Of a DNA stretch of 64,000 nucleotides, positions 22,449 to 35,260 are shown piece by piece. The position numbers were made by a program, and so were the translations under genes. The DNA comes from Annulohypoxylon bovei var. microspora. Lineage: Eukaryota > Ascomycota > Sordariomycetes > Xylariales > Hypoxylaceae. The stretch lies in assembly GCA_022836615.1 (NCBI GenBank), contig MU405320.1, positions 62,001-126,000 of the forward strand, written 5' to 3'. The notes below the pieces were generated by a model. That model was not told the DNA's origin, ran no database searches, and saw only the letters and a program-made list of their open reading frames with translations. Each line of letters starts with the position of its first letter. The first letter of the stretch is position 1.

Positions 22449-23507
22449 ATGGTTGCCATTGCTACTCTTCCTGGTCCCCAAGCACCTGTGGGAAAGCAGG
22501 TTAACCTCTTCTACAACACTAGCAATAACAACCTAGGCCTCGAGCAGCGAAGTGAGGGCAAGGGACAAGACCCCCCTGAAGTCATTTACGTCGCGTCCGG
22601 AACTGACCAGCCTGGATACATTCTCAACCCCTCTCACATTGCCAGTGCTGACCTTGCTGGCGTCGGCCTCGTGTTTGGCTTCACTAAGCAGAAGGTGCAA
22701 GCAGTCAATGTTCCTGCGGGCGTCGCAAATCCCCCGGCGCCTACCCATAATGATGTCTCCATCATCTCTCCTATTTACCGTTCTATTGCCTCTACCGAGC
22801 TAGGCAACACTTCCATCGCTGCTTGCTCGTCGGCGGAAGTGGCCTGGGTCTTCTACTTCTCGTGAGTTCCTCGTGCTTTCTTTCTCTCTTCTCCAATCTA
22901 GGTTTTTTTTTACTCAAGCAACTTCATCGAGTAGCTAACTTATCGAACAGGGGTGGCAGTGGGAACCCACTTGTTATCAAGGAGGAGATCGTCGGCGACA
23001 GCAATCCGGCGTCGTATGATGATACTCCGACGATCTTGCCAGGGTCCGGACTCGCGGCATACTACGTCTCCAGCAATGATAACCGCTTCGTCATTTATCA
23101 AACAAAGAATTCTCTTCGAGAGTTCCAGGCTCATGGATCAGGTAAGCGTCGAAATATTTATATTCTCATCCCCAGCCCTATCTGTATCTTCATAGACATG
23201 CTAACGTTTCCCCCGTTTCTTAGACTCTCCTATCCAGTACGCCGAGGCGGCGGACAAGTCTCCCCTGGGAGCCGTATACGCCAAGAGTAAGGCGTACCTA
23301 TACTACAGGACCGGTCATAGCGAGCTACGCAAGGTTGTAAAGGAAAGTGATGTCTGGGGCTTGGCTCAGGCGATTCCAGACTCTCGCCCCGTAGATGCCG
23401 ATAGCCAGATCGCCGTGATATATGCGGGCGGGTACAACCACATTTTCTATGCAGCTGAAAACACTGCCACGGGCAAGTTTGTGCATCTCAAGGATCCGGT
23501 GGAGTAG
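22449..23507 (+). CDS. Fucose-lectin-like beta-propeller protein
   Basis: Exons 22449-22861, 22951-23141 and 23224-23507 (TAG), 295 residues. Donors are GTGAGT and GTAAGC; acceptors AACAG and TTAG; phases agree. The frame is open before the ATG but without another ATG. No signal peptide. The protein shows repeated aromatic strand pairs spaced about 45-60 residues apart: QVNLFYNTSNNNLGLEQR, AEVAWVFYFSGG, RFVIYQTKNSLREF, AYLYYRTGHSELRKV and YNHIFYAAENTATGKF. The xxLxY/Yxxx-LRE pattern is that of fungal fucose-specific lectin propellers and relatives. This is family-pattern evidence only; carbohydrate binding is an inference. It sits between two of the giant genes. Confidence 0.6.
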
Positions 23508-24043
23508 AGAAGACTTACCTGTTACGCCCACTATCATGGCTACCTAGGTAGGTAGGTAGGTAGGTAGGTAGGTACTTGTCTTGGGAAAAGAATGGCATTT
23601 AGTTTAGGTAGTACTAGAGGAGTACTGTCGTCATATCAGCTAAAATTGAACGATTCCTTCCACAAAGTCTAGCGCCTTAGTGACCAAATGATACTGAGAT
23701 AAAATGCGAGTTTTGAATAACAGTTACCTATTTTAGAGCCAACCTTACCTTGGAAACACTTAGAAAGTCGCAGGAGTATATGAGTAAAAAGAAAAGCGTC
23801 TAATGTAGACCTTATCAAGGCAGTTAAAGCGGTATAAGGACGATGATAGAGAAATGCCCAGAGTGACGTTCAAAGGGGGTGGCAGCTCGAAGTTTTAGTG
23901 AGAAGGATACTAGAGAGCAATAAAAATCAAATCAAAGAGGTTATCACACCCTCCGTATAACCTAGGTCATAACCATTAACATAAAAATAGGTAGTAAATA
24001 CCAATCCCCCCACCTCTCGCCATTCTCATCATAGCTTCTCACC
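23508..24043. other. Convergent 3' region with TAGG microsatellite
   Basis: 3' region of the lectin-like gene and the second giant gene. It includes a tetranucleotide run at about 23543-23573. No gene. Confidence 0.5.
23543..23573. repeat. (TAGG)n microsatellite
   Basis: About seven consecutive GTAG/TAGG units. The longest example of a motif that recurs in short form in most intergenic stretches of this window. Confidence 0.9.
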
Positions 24044-27000
24044 TCAGTTATCCTTCTTCGGGTTATCCACCATGATCGGGCGCCTCAGCTGCAAGAACCC
24101 CTCCACCGCCGTATACGGCCCCTTCTGAAAACCGGGGGTAATCAAATTCCCCTTCTTCTCAATCCCGAACGCGTTAAACACTGGTAGATCTTGAATTGGA
24201 TCCGGGTCGACGAACGGCTGCAGCCAGTTCCAGTCCCCGGCTCCCAGCGAGGGGAGCGAGAGGTTGCGTGGCGGCGCGTCCTTCATCGAGGCGGTGGTCA
24301 GCGGATGTGTATCGTCGTAGGTGCCTACGTCTTGGGTTACGTTGAGCGGGCCCGAGTGGAAGAAGGCGGTGATGTTTTGCATCGCTCCTTGCCACGTCCA
24401 AGACGGTAGCTGCAGCGACTTGGCTGGCAGGAAGGACGATAGGCCGTGTGTGGGCGTGAAGGGGTCTAAGATAGCCCCGAAGACGCGCATCTGGCTATTC
24501 CGGGTCTCGGTATACTGCTCAGGTGTGATGTACGGTGGCCCGTACTCGCTATCGCCGTCGCCGTCATTGGGAAATGGCGCGACCCAGTATGGCTGGAATT
24601 TGGGGTAGTTGGTAGTGTTGATTGGATGCAGACTATCCGTCACCGGTGGATCTCCTACATTCTCGGCTACGAAATACGTATTGACATAGTCAAGAATAAG
24701 CTCATGGCCTTCATCTTCGGTAGGCTTGGGGTCCGATATCGAATCAAAGTATCCAACTAGGCCGTCGTATTCTCTGTGCTCGTCCCCTAGCTTGACCTGG
24801 AACTCGTAACTATGCAAGTAGTCCTGACTCGGAAGGAGATGTATTTCAGGGTCGACAACCTTAGCCTTGGTGCTCTGGTTCTGCAGCGGTGGGCCGTCTA
24901 ATTCCAGCGACCAGCCCATATTAGCCAGCGCCAGCGGCTTACCAACGATCGAGCCCAGGAACTGCGCATACGAGCCAGGCGTGGCCGGCATGTTTTGAAT
25001 TGCAGTCCCAATCATGACCCAGAACCCCAAGAGGTAGTCTTTATCTCTCAGCTTGTCGACCAGAGCATCGAGCTGAACATTATTCTCATCCAGCGGCAAA
25101 TTCGGGTCTTCCGCGAAAGGGAGCCACTTTGGCTCGGCCAGCGCACCGTTGGGGCCGCCGATGCGCACTTCGCGGTAGAACGTGCCATCGGGGAGGAAGA
25201 CCTGGATTCCATAGTCGGCGTAGTTTATAACGAGCCAGCCCCAGATGGGATTCTCCCACTCGGTTACCGGACGCCAATATGACAGGCCGCCGGCCCCGCC
25301 TCCTTTTTCCCGAATGACGAAATCCGCGTTCAGGCGCGAATTCTGGTTGATTTGCGGGGGAAGCTGTATGAACTCGCACTTGGTGCCCTCATTCGGATAG
25401 ACGGTGTTCGCTACTTTGGTAGAGTCCACGGTCACCAGCTGTGGCTCGTAAAAGTCGCTGATGCAAGGGTATAAAGGGGGGTAGGTCCGGGGTCCAGGTC
25501 GTGGTTTTGGATTAATAGCGGGGATGGATTGACCGAACTTGTCGATGATGTTGAACTTGATAAATCTAGAAGAAGGGTGTTATTAATTAGCGTCGAGGAA
25601 ATTATTACCTAGATACACATTGAGATTGTAGAAGTGAACAATGGTAATAATTACCTGAATTGGCCGTGCGTGGCAGGCTTAAAGGGACAGAATGGTGCGC
25701 TGGTGTAGTCGTTCTGGCTCGCATAAGGCGTGAAACCAGAATTATTGGCAATCAGCTGAATGTTATCTTTATCTAGTGACACACCAGGGAACTGAGCCGA
25801 TTTCACCGCTGTTGTGGATTGTTGTCCGTCTTCTGTAACATATTTGTTCTCGGGCTTGATATGAGTGCCAGTAGATAAGGTCAACAGGCCTTCGGTCAGT
25901 CCGGCTAAAGGACAGGAGAGGTAGGACAGTTTGTTGATATTGTCAAGTAGATCCTGCCTTTTGTCGGCGTCAAGGTACTTTTCGAGGATAGCCGGGGGAG
26001 TATCTGAGAAGAGTTGTTTCACCTTTGCTGCAAGAGAGAAGCTGGGCTGCGGTAGAATGAGCACACGACCTGATAAGTTACGCGTGTCCAAGGACTTTTC
26101 CGGATTTCCTGATTTCATCTTGTCCCATAGAGGTGTTCCATCCGTAGCCGGAATGCCGTATCTAACCAATGGACTGGCCGAAAGACGGGCGGCTTGCTCA
26201 TCTAGTGACCAAAATTCAAAAGGTACATGTGTATATTCGACTTCCCACTCTACGTAGAGCGGAAACCACGGTTGGCGGTCTTCCCAGCGGTCCCTCCATA
26301 GCTTATTGCTCATTGTGGATGAGATCTGGTCGTGAAACTGGGGATATGCCTGTCCCACTTGAAGTTCAGGAGTTGGGTTCGCCGGGAATAGCGTCCAGAA
26401 CTCTGTCAATAGCCCTAGGGCTTCCTTTAAAGGGGTTGTCTGTGGGAACTTTTGCAACGACAGAGTAGCCAATGCTCCCAGTCCCTGTGGAATGTCTCCT
26501 GGACTTGTCACAAATTGCATAGCAATACGAACAGCAACGTTGTCTGAGTAGTCCGCCGGCCAACCGGGGTCAATACCTCCCACCAAAACAGTCGGATCCC
26601 GTGCTCGGGAGTAGAAAGGCAATGTGTTAGTCTTCAAGTCCTTGAGGGACACATCTTTTTCTTGGTCTATCTGGGCCTGAATACCGTCGTTTAATTCTTT
26701 GATACGCGCTTGAAGTTTGTTCAAGCGCTTGGAAATATCATCAACCAGATTTTTGAAGGTTTCGTTATCCACATCATCCCCCTGCTTGTTGGTCACGTCT
26801 GTAACGTACTTCCACCACAGGGAAAACATGTCCCAGCGATATTGCGTTGCTGATCGGTTGCAGGCGTCGAGAGTTTGTTGCCATTGGTTCAGTTCCTTCA
26901 AAGCAGAAATGGTTTCGTCGCTTGGCTTTTTGCACTCCCCTTGGCTGTCTTCCCCTGCAATAAAGTAGTGCGTGCCTGCCTGTGAGCGGCTGAAATTCCA

Positions 27001-28326
27001 GTTGTATATCATGTCTTTGGCCTCGCGCTGACCCTCGACTCCGTCATCCCTTGCATGAAGAAGAGAATCAATAGCGAGAATGTCCTCCTCCAGTTTCTCT
27101 ATTACCTCATCCTCCTCGTAGCCTTTTCGGGCTGTGCAGTAAGTGATTAATGCGTCCATTGGTGTTGTACCTAGTGATATTGCAGGGACTTCTTGCTGCT
27201 GGAGGGCTTCCGAGTAATCATCCGCCGGGACGGACTTGGGCTTAGATTTGAGATCCCATTTCACGTCATACATGGCACCGTGAAGGCACATCCGGATTGG
27301 GTACTTGGAGTCGAGGAAATTGTTCGTTATCTCGTCAATGCCGCTTTCTTTCAGGGTCATATAAATTCCCTTCAGCTTCTCCGAATGCTTGAATTCACCA
27401 CTTTCGTCAAACAGCGGATCGGTACTGGCATCCGAGTGCCAGCCAACAAGATAGTAACTTGCGTTAGCTTTCTCGAGATATTTACGCGAGTCCGTAGAAT
27501 CAGAGTATTCGAAGTTGTCCAAGCTGCTGAACACGTTCGAGTTGTGTAGTTGGAAGTCCGCAAAGAACGGGTTACTACTCCGAAGAAGGCTAATGTTGGC
27601 TATTTTTGCGTCTGGGTCTGGCGAATAATCTTCAAGCCTCGTCTTTCTGCCTATGAAGACCTCTGCTTGCTCATCGATGTCGATGCCTTCCCCTGCCTGC
27701 CCCACTACGAACGGTGACACGTCTACCTGGAGATCATAATCGAGAGGAATATCATCCAGGTTCCATTGATAGTCACTTTCAAGCACCCATGCCTCATATT
27801 CCTTGAAGTAGGGCTTCGCTTCTTCGGGTTCAATGCTATCCAGCTCTAGCTTGCGTATGACAATCCATCTCGTCGGAGGTTGGAGAAACTCTGGTGTGTC
27901 CGTCTTTTTGGTATCTGGATTGATCCCTCTATCTGTACGAGGAGGAAGCCCACGTTGTAAACGTTCCTTTTCATGCCTTTCAGGGGGGACTGAATCAGCA
28001 GCAACGATTCCCGACCTGTAAGCTTGGGGAAGGATCCAGTGAAGATAAACGCCATATCGATTGAGGCGAGGCTGTGGTTCAGGTTGAGCACCCATGTCAT
28101 ACATGCGTGGGTTGGTCTCTGCTGGAGCAGAATTGTGAAGGTCGGCATGATTCAAAACGTCGCTCTGGATCAGGAAGTTGTCAAGGCGCAAAAATGTATA
28201 GTTCGGTTGAGTTATGGGGATGATTCGAGCACCTTTGTCGTCGTCCGTTCCCTTATTGCACACTTCTGGGTTAAGGATAAATGCCTGTAACTGGAGCGGC
28301 ACGAGGATAACATCACTCTCTGCCAT
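24044..28326 (-). CDS. Giant protein of bacterial type, unknown function (1397 aa)
   Basis: Two exons: 28326-25655 and 25565-24044 (TGA), 1397 residues. The donor GTAATT and acceptor CTTCTAG join GQFR-FIKFNIIDKFGQ in frame. The ATG at 28326 opens MAESDVILVPLQLQAFIL; the frame is open upstream but without an ATG. Landmarks: RYGVYLHWILPQAYR near residue 120, PPTRWIVIRKLE, YYLVGWHSD, ARDPTVLVGGIDPGWP, PWFPLYVEWEVEYTHVPFEFW, then the post-intron SYWRPVTEWENPIWGWLVINYADYG and a C-terminal LQLRRPIMV. A helical, Gln/Lys-rich segment around residues 520-590 may be coiled. The HLHW-LP and VDTFGQ-like segments recall, from memory, large uncharacterised bacterial proteins. Divergent from the DUF6603-like gene across about 640 bp, which suggests joint regulation. 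Confidence 0.8.
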
Positions 28327-28964
28327 GGTCGTCAAGTTTAACGATGGTAAGCTCCAGTGGCTCCCGAACGTGAGATTGCTAATTATTTGTGATATTGAAT
28401 TAGACAGACAGACTTGCAAGCCAACTCCCCTTCAGTAAACAGTATGCCTGGTTTAGATACACTATTTCCGTCAATAGCCGTAGTATAAAACTAGGTAGGG
28501 TGATAGTCGCGCAAACAAAGACTTACGATCGGCGATCTTAGACCTCTCGGCATACCCACAAAACGATGGCTTCCACGGAGATAGATATTTCGTAGTCTGC
28601 ATCTGTTCAGCTTCCCTCTATCCTATGCAGTGGCACAGGCGATGCAGGATAAGCTGCAAAGACCGGCCGATGCATCAATAATTACAACGGCCATTTCCCG
28701 ATACGACAACTGGCGGCTCCCATTCCAGCTGAGCTTTGAGATATTCACACCTTGGGTGTGTGCATAATGATCGCGGTCAGTCCCCACATCTACGCTACGT
28801 ACCAAAGTATACTCGGTAGTTTGATGCATAGGTAGGTATTGACGGCAGTCCTTCGTCGTGGTCCCCACGAAGAATACTTGATCATGTCGTGGTAATCGAG
28901 TCTCTTCTTCTTTGAAGTAAATATTACAGGGCTCTCATATAGCGGAGGTAGTCCCAACGTAAAA
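28327..28964. promoter_or_regulatory. Bidirectional promoter of two giant genes
   Basis: About 640 bp between the start codons of the 1397-aa and 1694-aa proteins. No ORF of note. A short divergent spacing is consistent with co-expression, but no specific binding site was recognised. Confidence 0.5.
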
Positions 28965-31900
28965 ATGGCGATACTAACAGAAGAAGGCGAATTGGTTCGA
29001 GTAGCCGGTTCTTCTTTCGAAGCAAACGGGAAATTCAAGATCTATTCCAGCAAAGCCACTCCGGCTCCGGGAGACGAAATCAAGGTGCTGGACGAAGGAA
29101 CTGGCATCGACAATTTCGTGTCAATACTCACTAACCAAGTCTTAATCCTCAAGACACCGCCGACAGATTCCAACCTAGTTGTGCCGTTCGACGTTTCCGA
29201 CAACCTGGCAACATGGATGCAATTTCTAGACCCAACCGCGGATTTTTCTCTAAGTTTCGATAATGTAGCCGACAAAAACATCCAGTCATTCGAGTTCCAC
29301 CTTACTAAACCATGGGAACTGACTTTCAGCTCTTCCGCGGCGGCGCTGTTGTTTTCTTTCGGTCCCAATGTGGGACAAGAAGGAGCAAGAGTGCCTGCTC
29401 CTGGCGTCACCGAGGAGGGCAAGATGTTGTATTTCGGATTAGATTCGAGGTATTCAAATACTGCCACGTCGACGATAAAGGAGCTATTCGACTTTGCTGG
29501 TATCCGGTCTTCTCCCCCTTCTGTTCTTGCGGACTGGACAGTCTCTCTCGAAGAGGATAGCAGTGAGCCAAAGCGAAATGCGCTCTGGTTTAGTCCGGTG
29601 AATTACTATCAGTCGATCATGAGACTACAGTTCGGCCTTGATGCGACGAATACAACCCAGTTTCAAGAATTCATCGCCGACTCGCTCCCCTCTTTCAAGT
29701 TCGAAGGCGTTGATGTTATTTGCAAGAAAGTATTGACAAGTGCAAAGAGCAACGGAAAGCCAGTTGCCGTGGACAGTGGAGAGGTGTTGATCCAGGCTAA
29801 ATGCTCCATCACACCGAAAGGAAAAGAGTTAAAGGTGACCGCCGGCATTAGCTTTTATAGCCGTAGATACGACCTAACTCTGATGCTGGACTCCGACGAC
29901 GCTTTAGGTGTCATCTTGGAATGGCTTGCAGAACTCGCTGGTGTTGATATGAGTTTTATCCAACCCCTCCTCGATGATGGCGGTCTGTTTGGTGAAAACC
30001 TCTTCTTGCGACAGATCAAGATCAGCTTAGAAGCCACCAATGGTGGCAAGAAGACAAAGCTTTCCAGTTTCTCACTGGACATCGAGGCTAAGGCAACAAT
30101 TGGACAAGCCAAAGACAATCCGAACCCTGTAGTGTTCTTGCTCAACTATTCGTGGAGAGAGAATGGTGCTAAATGGGGATCCATCAAAGGTAGTTTATGG
30201 AACTGTAAGTATTGTCCTCCTTACCATGAAACCACTTCTCCTACTCTGTTCCTGCTTTGTCCCATTGGGAGTAGGTTTTATGGCCGCTGACACTCTCCTT
30301 CAGATTTTGATCTACTGCCTGATCGTGATCTTAGGCCGGGCTATGAATTAACATCAAATCTTGTTCCCAGAACAATAGATGCTGCGAAGACTCTCAGTAT
30401 TATCTCCATGATACCTGATGTCACGGTTGAGAATGTTCCAGAGAATATCCCAACCGAGATCAGCAGAGCCTACATTGTACTCAACCAGGACAGCATGGCC
30501 ATTGGAGGTACCGTCCAATCCAAAGATTTTGACGCTAATAAGGAATATCCTGTGCCACAGCTTGATCTTGGAGCTATCAGTATCGATGGGTCCTATTCGT
30601 GGAAAACTAAAAAGGCCACGCTGAGTGTCGGGATCATGGTTGAAATGAAACCATCCGTCTACTCCAAGCATCAAGACACGGCTATTCTTGCTGGATCTGT
30701 TGAATACGATTCCGGCACAGGCAAATGGTTACTCGGTGCTTCTCTAAACGGGTTGTATCTTTCAACCCTTTACGAATTCTTCGACAAGTCTTCGGGAGAG
30801 GGTGATCATGCCATACCATTGATTGAGTCAATCGAGGTAGAAAGCATGAATCTAGTGTACAAGTACGAGAAAACGGAAGCAAGTCCTCCCGGGAGGGCGT
30901 CGGGTAGCGAATTCACGTTTGATGGTCTACTCAAAGTCGATGTCCTCCAGCTCAAGTTTAGCTTCGTGTATGAAAACAAGGCCTGGAAGATCGAGGCAAG
31001 ATTGGACGCTGGAAGTCCAACCACGATTGGTAAGATCTTGAGAAACATTCTTGGCGACCAAGACCTTGACATACCTGGCTTCCTCGACGACGCGGCGCTC
31101 AATCCGGATAAGGATAAAATCGAGCTTGCCGTTGAGAAAGGTCCTGCCGAGAATGGCGGTAGCGGGTCATTTCAATTCATGACGACTTTGGTAGTCACCC
31201 CGGGAGATTTCCAGATAACATTGACCTTCGCTCAGCTGCACGGGAAAGACTGGCCCGCTGATTCACCGTCGAAGAGGCTAGTTAAGGTCGCGCTCACTGC
31301 AGTACCAGCAGTTGATATCCCACTTGTCGGAAATCTTACACAGCCATTTGATGAGATGTACTACATGTGGATCCAGGATTCGAGCAACCAAAAGAAGTCT
31401 CAAATGCCAGGCCTCACTCGCCAAGACATCACTGACCTCAACCTAAATACAATCATGAAAGAACATCCTCTGGTGGCCAAGGACAAGACTAAAACCCCGA
31501 ACAAGGATGATCTGCTTCTAGAAGCTGGATCTCATCTTGCTATCATAATTAAAGATGAAAAGGGCGTAAGGGAGTGTCTCCTCGACTATGACTTTAAGAG
31601 ACAAGCTGTGCAGTCCCAAGCCAACAAGAAAAAGAAGCAGAGGCAGAGGCAGAGGCAGATGATTGAAGCAGGTGATTATCTAGCCGCGGAAGGAGAGGAA
31701 GAGAAACCCGAATCGGATGGTACCAACTCTTCAGCACCCTTCAAGAAGAAGTCGGGACCACTTTCAATCAGCAACATTGGCCTCAAATATGAAGACAAGG
31801 TGCTGCATATTAGCTTCAATGCCACAATGGAGCTGGGACCGGTCGGCCTCTCCTTGCTTGGTTTTAGCCTCAACCTAGAACTCACAAGCCTCGATCTCAA

Positions 31901-34234
31901 ACAAGTGACAATTCTGCCTCCTAGCCTAGAAGGGTTCGCTGTTGCCTTCGAACGAAAGCCGCTCACAATCGCCGGCATCATTCGACATGGCCAGACCTCT
32001 ACTTTGAACTACTACGCAGGAGGCCTCATCGTAGGCTGGACACCTTACCAGCTAGAGGCAGCAGGATTCTACGGCGAGGCGAAGCCCGCGAGTGCAGCCC
32101 CGTTCACATCTGTATTCGTCTTCGCCAGGCTCGACGGACCTCTTATAACTCTAGAATTCGCAGAGATATCGGGGGTCACCGGGGGGTTCGGCTATAAATC
32201 GGAAGTCCGCGTTCCCAAGGCGGCGGAGATCACCAAATTCCCTTTCATAGACCAGTCCCAACTTGGATCTGCGGAGAGCGCACTGGAAGCATTAGAGAAG
32301 CTTACGGATCCTGGCGCAGGCGGGTGGTTTACGCCACATGACGACACTTATTGGGCTGCTGCCGGAATGAAGATCGATGCGTTCCAGATGATCTCACTAG
32401 ACGCGGTGGTCGTAGTGCAATTTGGGGAGGCCATCAAGCTAGGAATCTTCGGTGTGGCGCTCGTGGACATCCCCAACACCGGGTCTGGTTTCAAACTTGC
32501 GCATGTCGAGCTAGGCATCGCGGTCGTCGTAGACTTCGACTACGGTATCGTGAAGGCGGAGGCGCAGCTCTCCCCTAAGTCATACATCCTCGACCCCAAC
32601 TGCCATCTCACGGGAGGCTTCGCGCTGTACTATTGGTTTGATGCTCCACACGCCGACCACGACAATGTCGGCAACTTCGTATTCTCGCTCGGCGGCTACC
32701 ACCAGGCGTTTGATGTCCCCGCAGGATGGCCAAACCCGGAACGCTTGGCTATTAGCTGGAACCTGGGTAGCAACCTTAGTATCGCCGGCGAGGCGTATTT
32801 CGCCATCACTCCTAAGGTCTGCATGGGCGGCGGAAGGCTCCGCGCGTCTTTCTCGGCTGGGCCGGTGGCAGCTTGGTTTGATGCCTTTGCCAATTTCCTC
32901 ATCAACTACAAGCCGTTCCATTTCTACTCGGAAGCAGGCATATGCGTCGGGGTTAGCTTTAACCTCGATATCCTCTTCATCCACATCCACATATCGGCTG
33001 AATTGTCGGCCGACCTCTACCTCTGGGGTCCGCCTCTTGCTGGCAAGGTCCATGTCGACATCAAGGTCGCTCAGTTCGATATTAGTTTCGGTGGTTCTAG
33101 GGATACTACTCGTGCTATCAATCTAGACGAGTTTTATGAGCTCGTTCTGCAGGCAAGTAGCAAGGCATCGCAGGCTGCAGCACTGGAGGATTCGAGAATT
33201 CGGGAGCTCGCGGAAGGTGAAGAGGAGGCCGAAGTTTCTAATTTCAACCGCAAGCCCGACAACCAGGGCCACACATTCCTAGCACAAACCGGGCTGCTTA
33301 ATGACAGTTCGAATCCTTCTCGAGATCAGAATGCCCCCTGGGTCGTACGCGGAGGCACATTTTCTTTCCTAATCGGATGCAAGATGGTCATCGACGACGC
33401 AAAGCTTGTCGACGACGATGAAAAAGAGCTTAGCTCGGTCACATCTAAGGCGGGCACGATATATGCCAAACCGATGAGACTTGCCGGTTCGGATCACCTA
33501 GATTCGAACCTCGTAGTTAAAATAACGCAGCCTGAAGAGACGAAGATTTGGCAGATGAGCCAAGATTATAAGTCTGTGCCGACCGGACTATGGGCAGAAT
33601 GTGAGTTTAATAAAACGAACAAATAATCCAAACCCCGCTGGTTGGTTTCCATTGAACAAAAGCTAACAAGGGTATTCAATTATTAGATCATGACCGAGAT
33701 GATCCATCAACAGGAAATAACAACATCGACGATCTTCTCAAGGTTAACGATAGCGGCATGCGTCTCATGAGCGGAGTCCTCTTCATGGCCCCGCCGCCGG
33801 TGATGTCGCAGGATCGCCTCCCAGTCTTCAACATCATCGACGCGACGCTCCAACAAATCGACGCGGAGAAAGGATTTCCAGCGTTAGAATTTTCCAGTCC
33901 TGACTGGGAGCCGGACCAGCCAACCATAGACCCATCGGAGCAATGGACTGCCGTGCACGACAAGTGGAAGACGCCGGCGTGGAATACTGATGATTATGAT
34001 GATGATGGTGATGATGATGATGATGCTGAAGCCTTAACAGAAGGCGGCCATGAGATAAAAGTCGAAGAGGACACGCGGGATGTTCAGAAGCAGTTTGTGC
34101 TGTCTTGGGCGGAGGCGTTCCAATGGGACAGTGCGCTCTCGACCATCGCTCAGATGCCAAGAATGCTGGACAAGCGATTTAATGAGCTTTTTGTGGCAGC
34201 CCCTATGATGACAACACCATGGCAGGGATGGTAA
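28965..34234 (+). CDS. DUF6603-like giant protein (1694 aa)
   Basis: Exons 28965-30204, 30304-33600 and 33687-34234 (TAA), 1694 residues. Donors are GTAAGT and GTGAGT; acceptors CTTCAG and TTATTAG; phases agree (WN-YFD and WAE-YHD). Repeated amphipathic beta-strand segments fill residues 1-850. A basic stretch KKKKQRQRQRQ is near residue 855. Residues about 1020-1350 carry the landmarks I associate with DUF6603: LITLEFAEISGVTGGFGY, GGWFTPHDDTYWAAAGM, HLTGGFALYYWF, FVFSLGGYHQAFDVP and a final ADLYLWGPPLAGKVHVD. The Asp-rich DDDGDDDDD insert is near the end. No signal peptide, although the strand-rich body could suit membrane or fibre-like assembly. Function unknown; the DUF number is from memory. 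Confidence 0.8.
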
Positions 34235-35260
34235 TGTTACTGTTTAGGACGGAAGAAACCGGAAAATCACGTGACCAACGAAGAATGAATCGGTGGAGGC
34301 GATTTTGAGCCGAGGTTAAGCCGGGTCACGTTTTTAGTGGGGAGTTAAATATAAAAGCTAGCCGGAAGTGGGATTTGGAGATGGTAAATTTTTGGGGAAA
34401 ACTCGCGGGGGAATTCGTCCCCCTTTTAGCCGTGTCTGGGGTTCTAGCTGCGGGGACTCTGGGGTCACGATGTTGCCCTATGCTGATTCTGTACTGCGTA
34501 TTATTGGTCTCCATATAGTCGAATCCCCCTAATCCAACCACATCCTTAACCAAAGTCCGGTTAAATAACCCGACGCCACTCGTGGTCTCTAGGGTTTTTC
34601 GTGCTAAACATGGAATGGGGGTTCGTCTTCAGCATAGGTACTAGTAGGACGCAATATTTCCACCAATGAGTACTTAGGTAGGTTATCCATACCAATTCTC
34701 ATATATCATCCTTTCTTCGTTATCGATCTGAGCTACTAAGTCTTGATCGAAACCTCGGTCTCGCGCCAAACTACTTTACGTATCATGGACCATGGTGGGT
34801 CACGATGATGGGTGGCATAACTGCTTGGAATCTTGCGTTTCCATTTATGAAGATGCGGAGTTGACATAACTAGCATGGTGGTTGCCTTGTTTCAGCTCCT
34901 ACCTTGGTATTGTCGATGTTATATTAACTAGTTAGGTAGATCTGATCCTAGAATAGTACTACGTAATCCTCGTGAGATAATTACAATAGGAGGTAGTTAT
35001 CCCGGGAACGCTTACACGCCTAGGTTGAGGATGTTCCATTGACAAGGATCTCCGCATCCCCATCTTGCCATCTATCCAAGTGTCTGGGACCATTTTTCAT
35101 CTTCGGGGTTATATTTAGCCTTCACCTTGTCCTTTGACGTGGCTAGTAGCGTTTAAAATATCGAGACACTCATCACCTCTTTCCCAGATCTCTTTCCCAT
35201 TGCCCGTATCCGTTTGCTGGGTTGTTCATTATCACGGTGCTTGGTATAGGCGTAGGAAAC
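34235..35260. other. Intergenic region with GATA-type sites
   Basis: About 1 kb upstream of the Dal5-like permease. HGATAR-type motifs occur at 34720-34725 (reverse CGATAA) and 34975-34980 (AGATAA), which would suit nitrogen control by an AreA-like factor; two sites in 1 kb is weak evidence. No gene. Confidence 0.4.

Noticed and set aside
23543..23573. TAGG run as an internal telomere repeat
   Set aside because: The unit is TAGG, not the fungal TTAGGG, and it is isolated.
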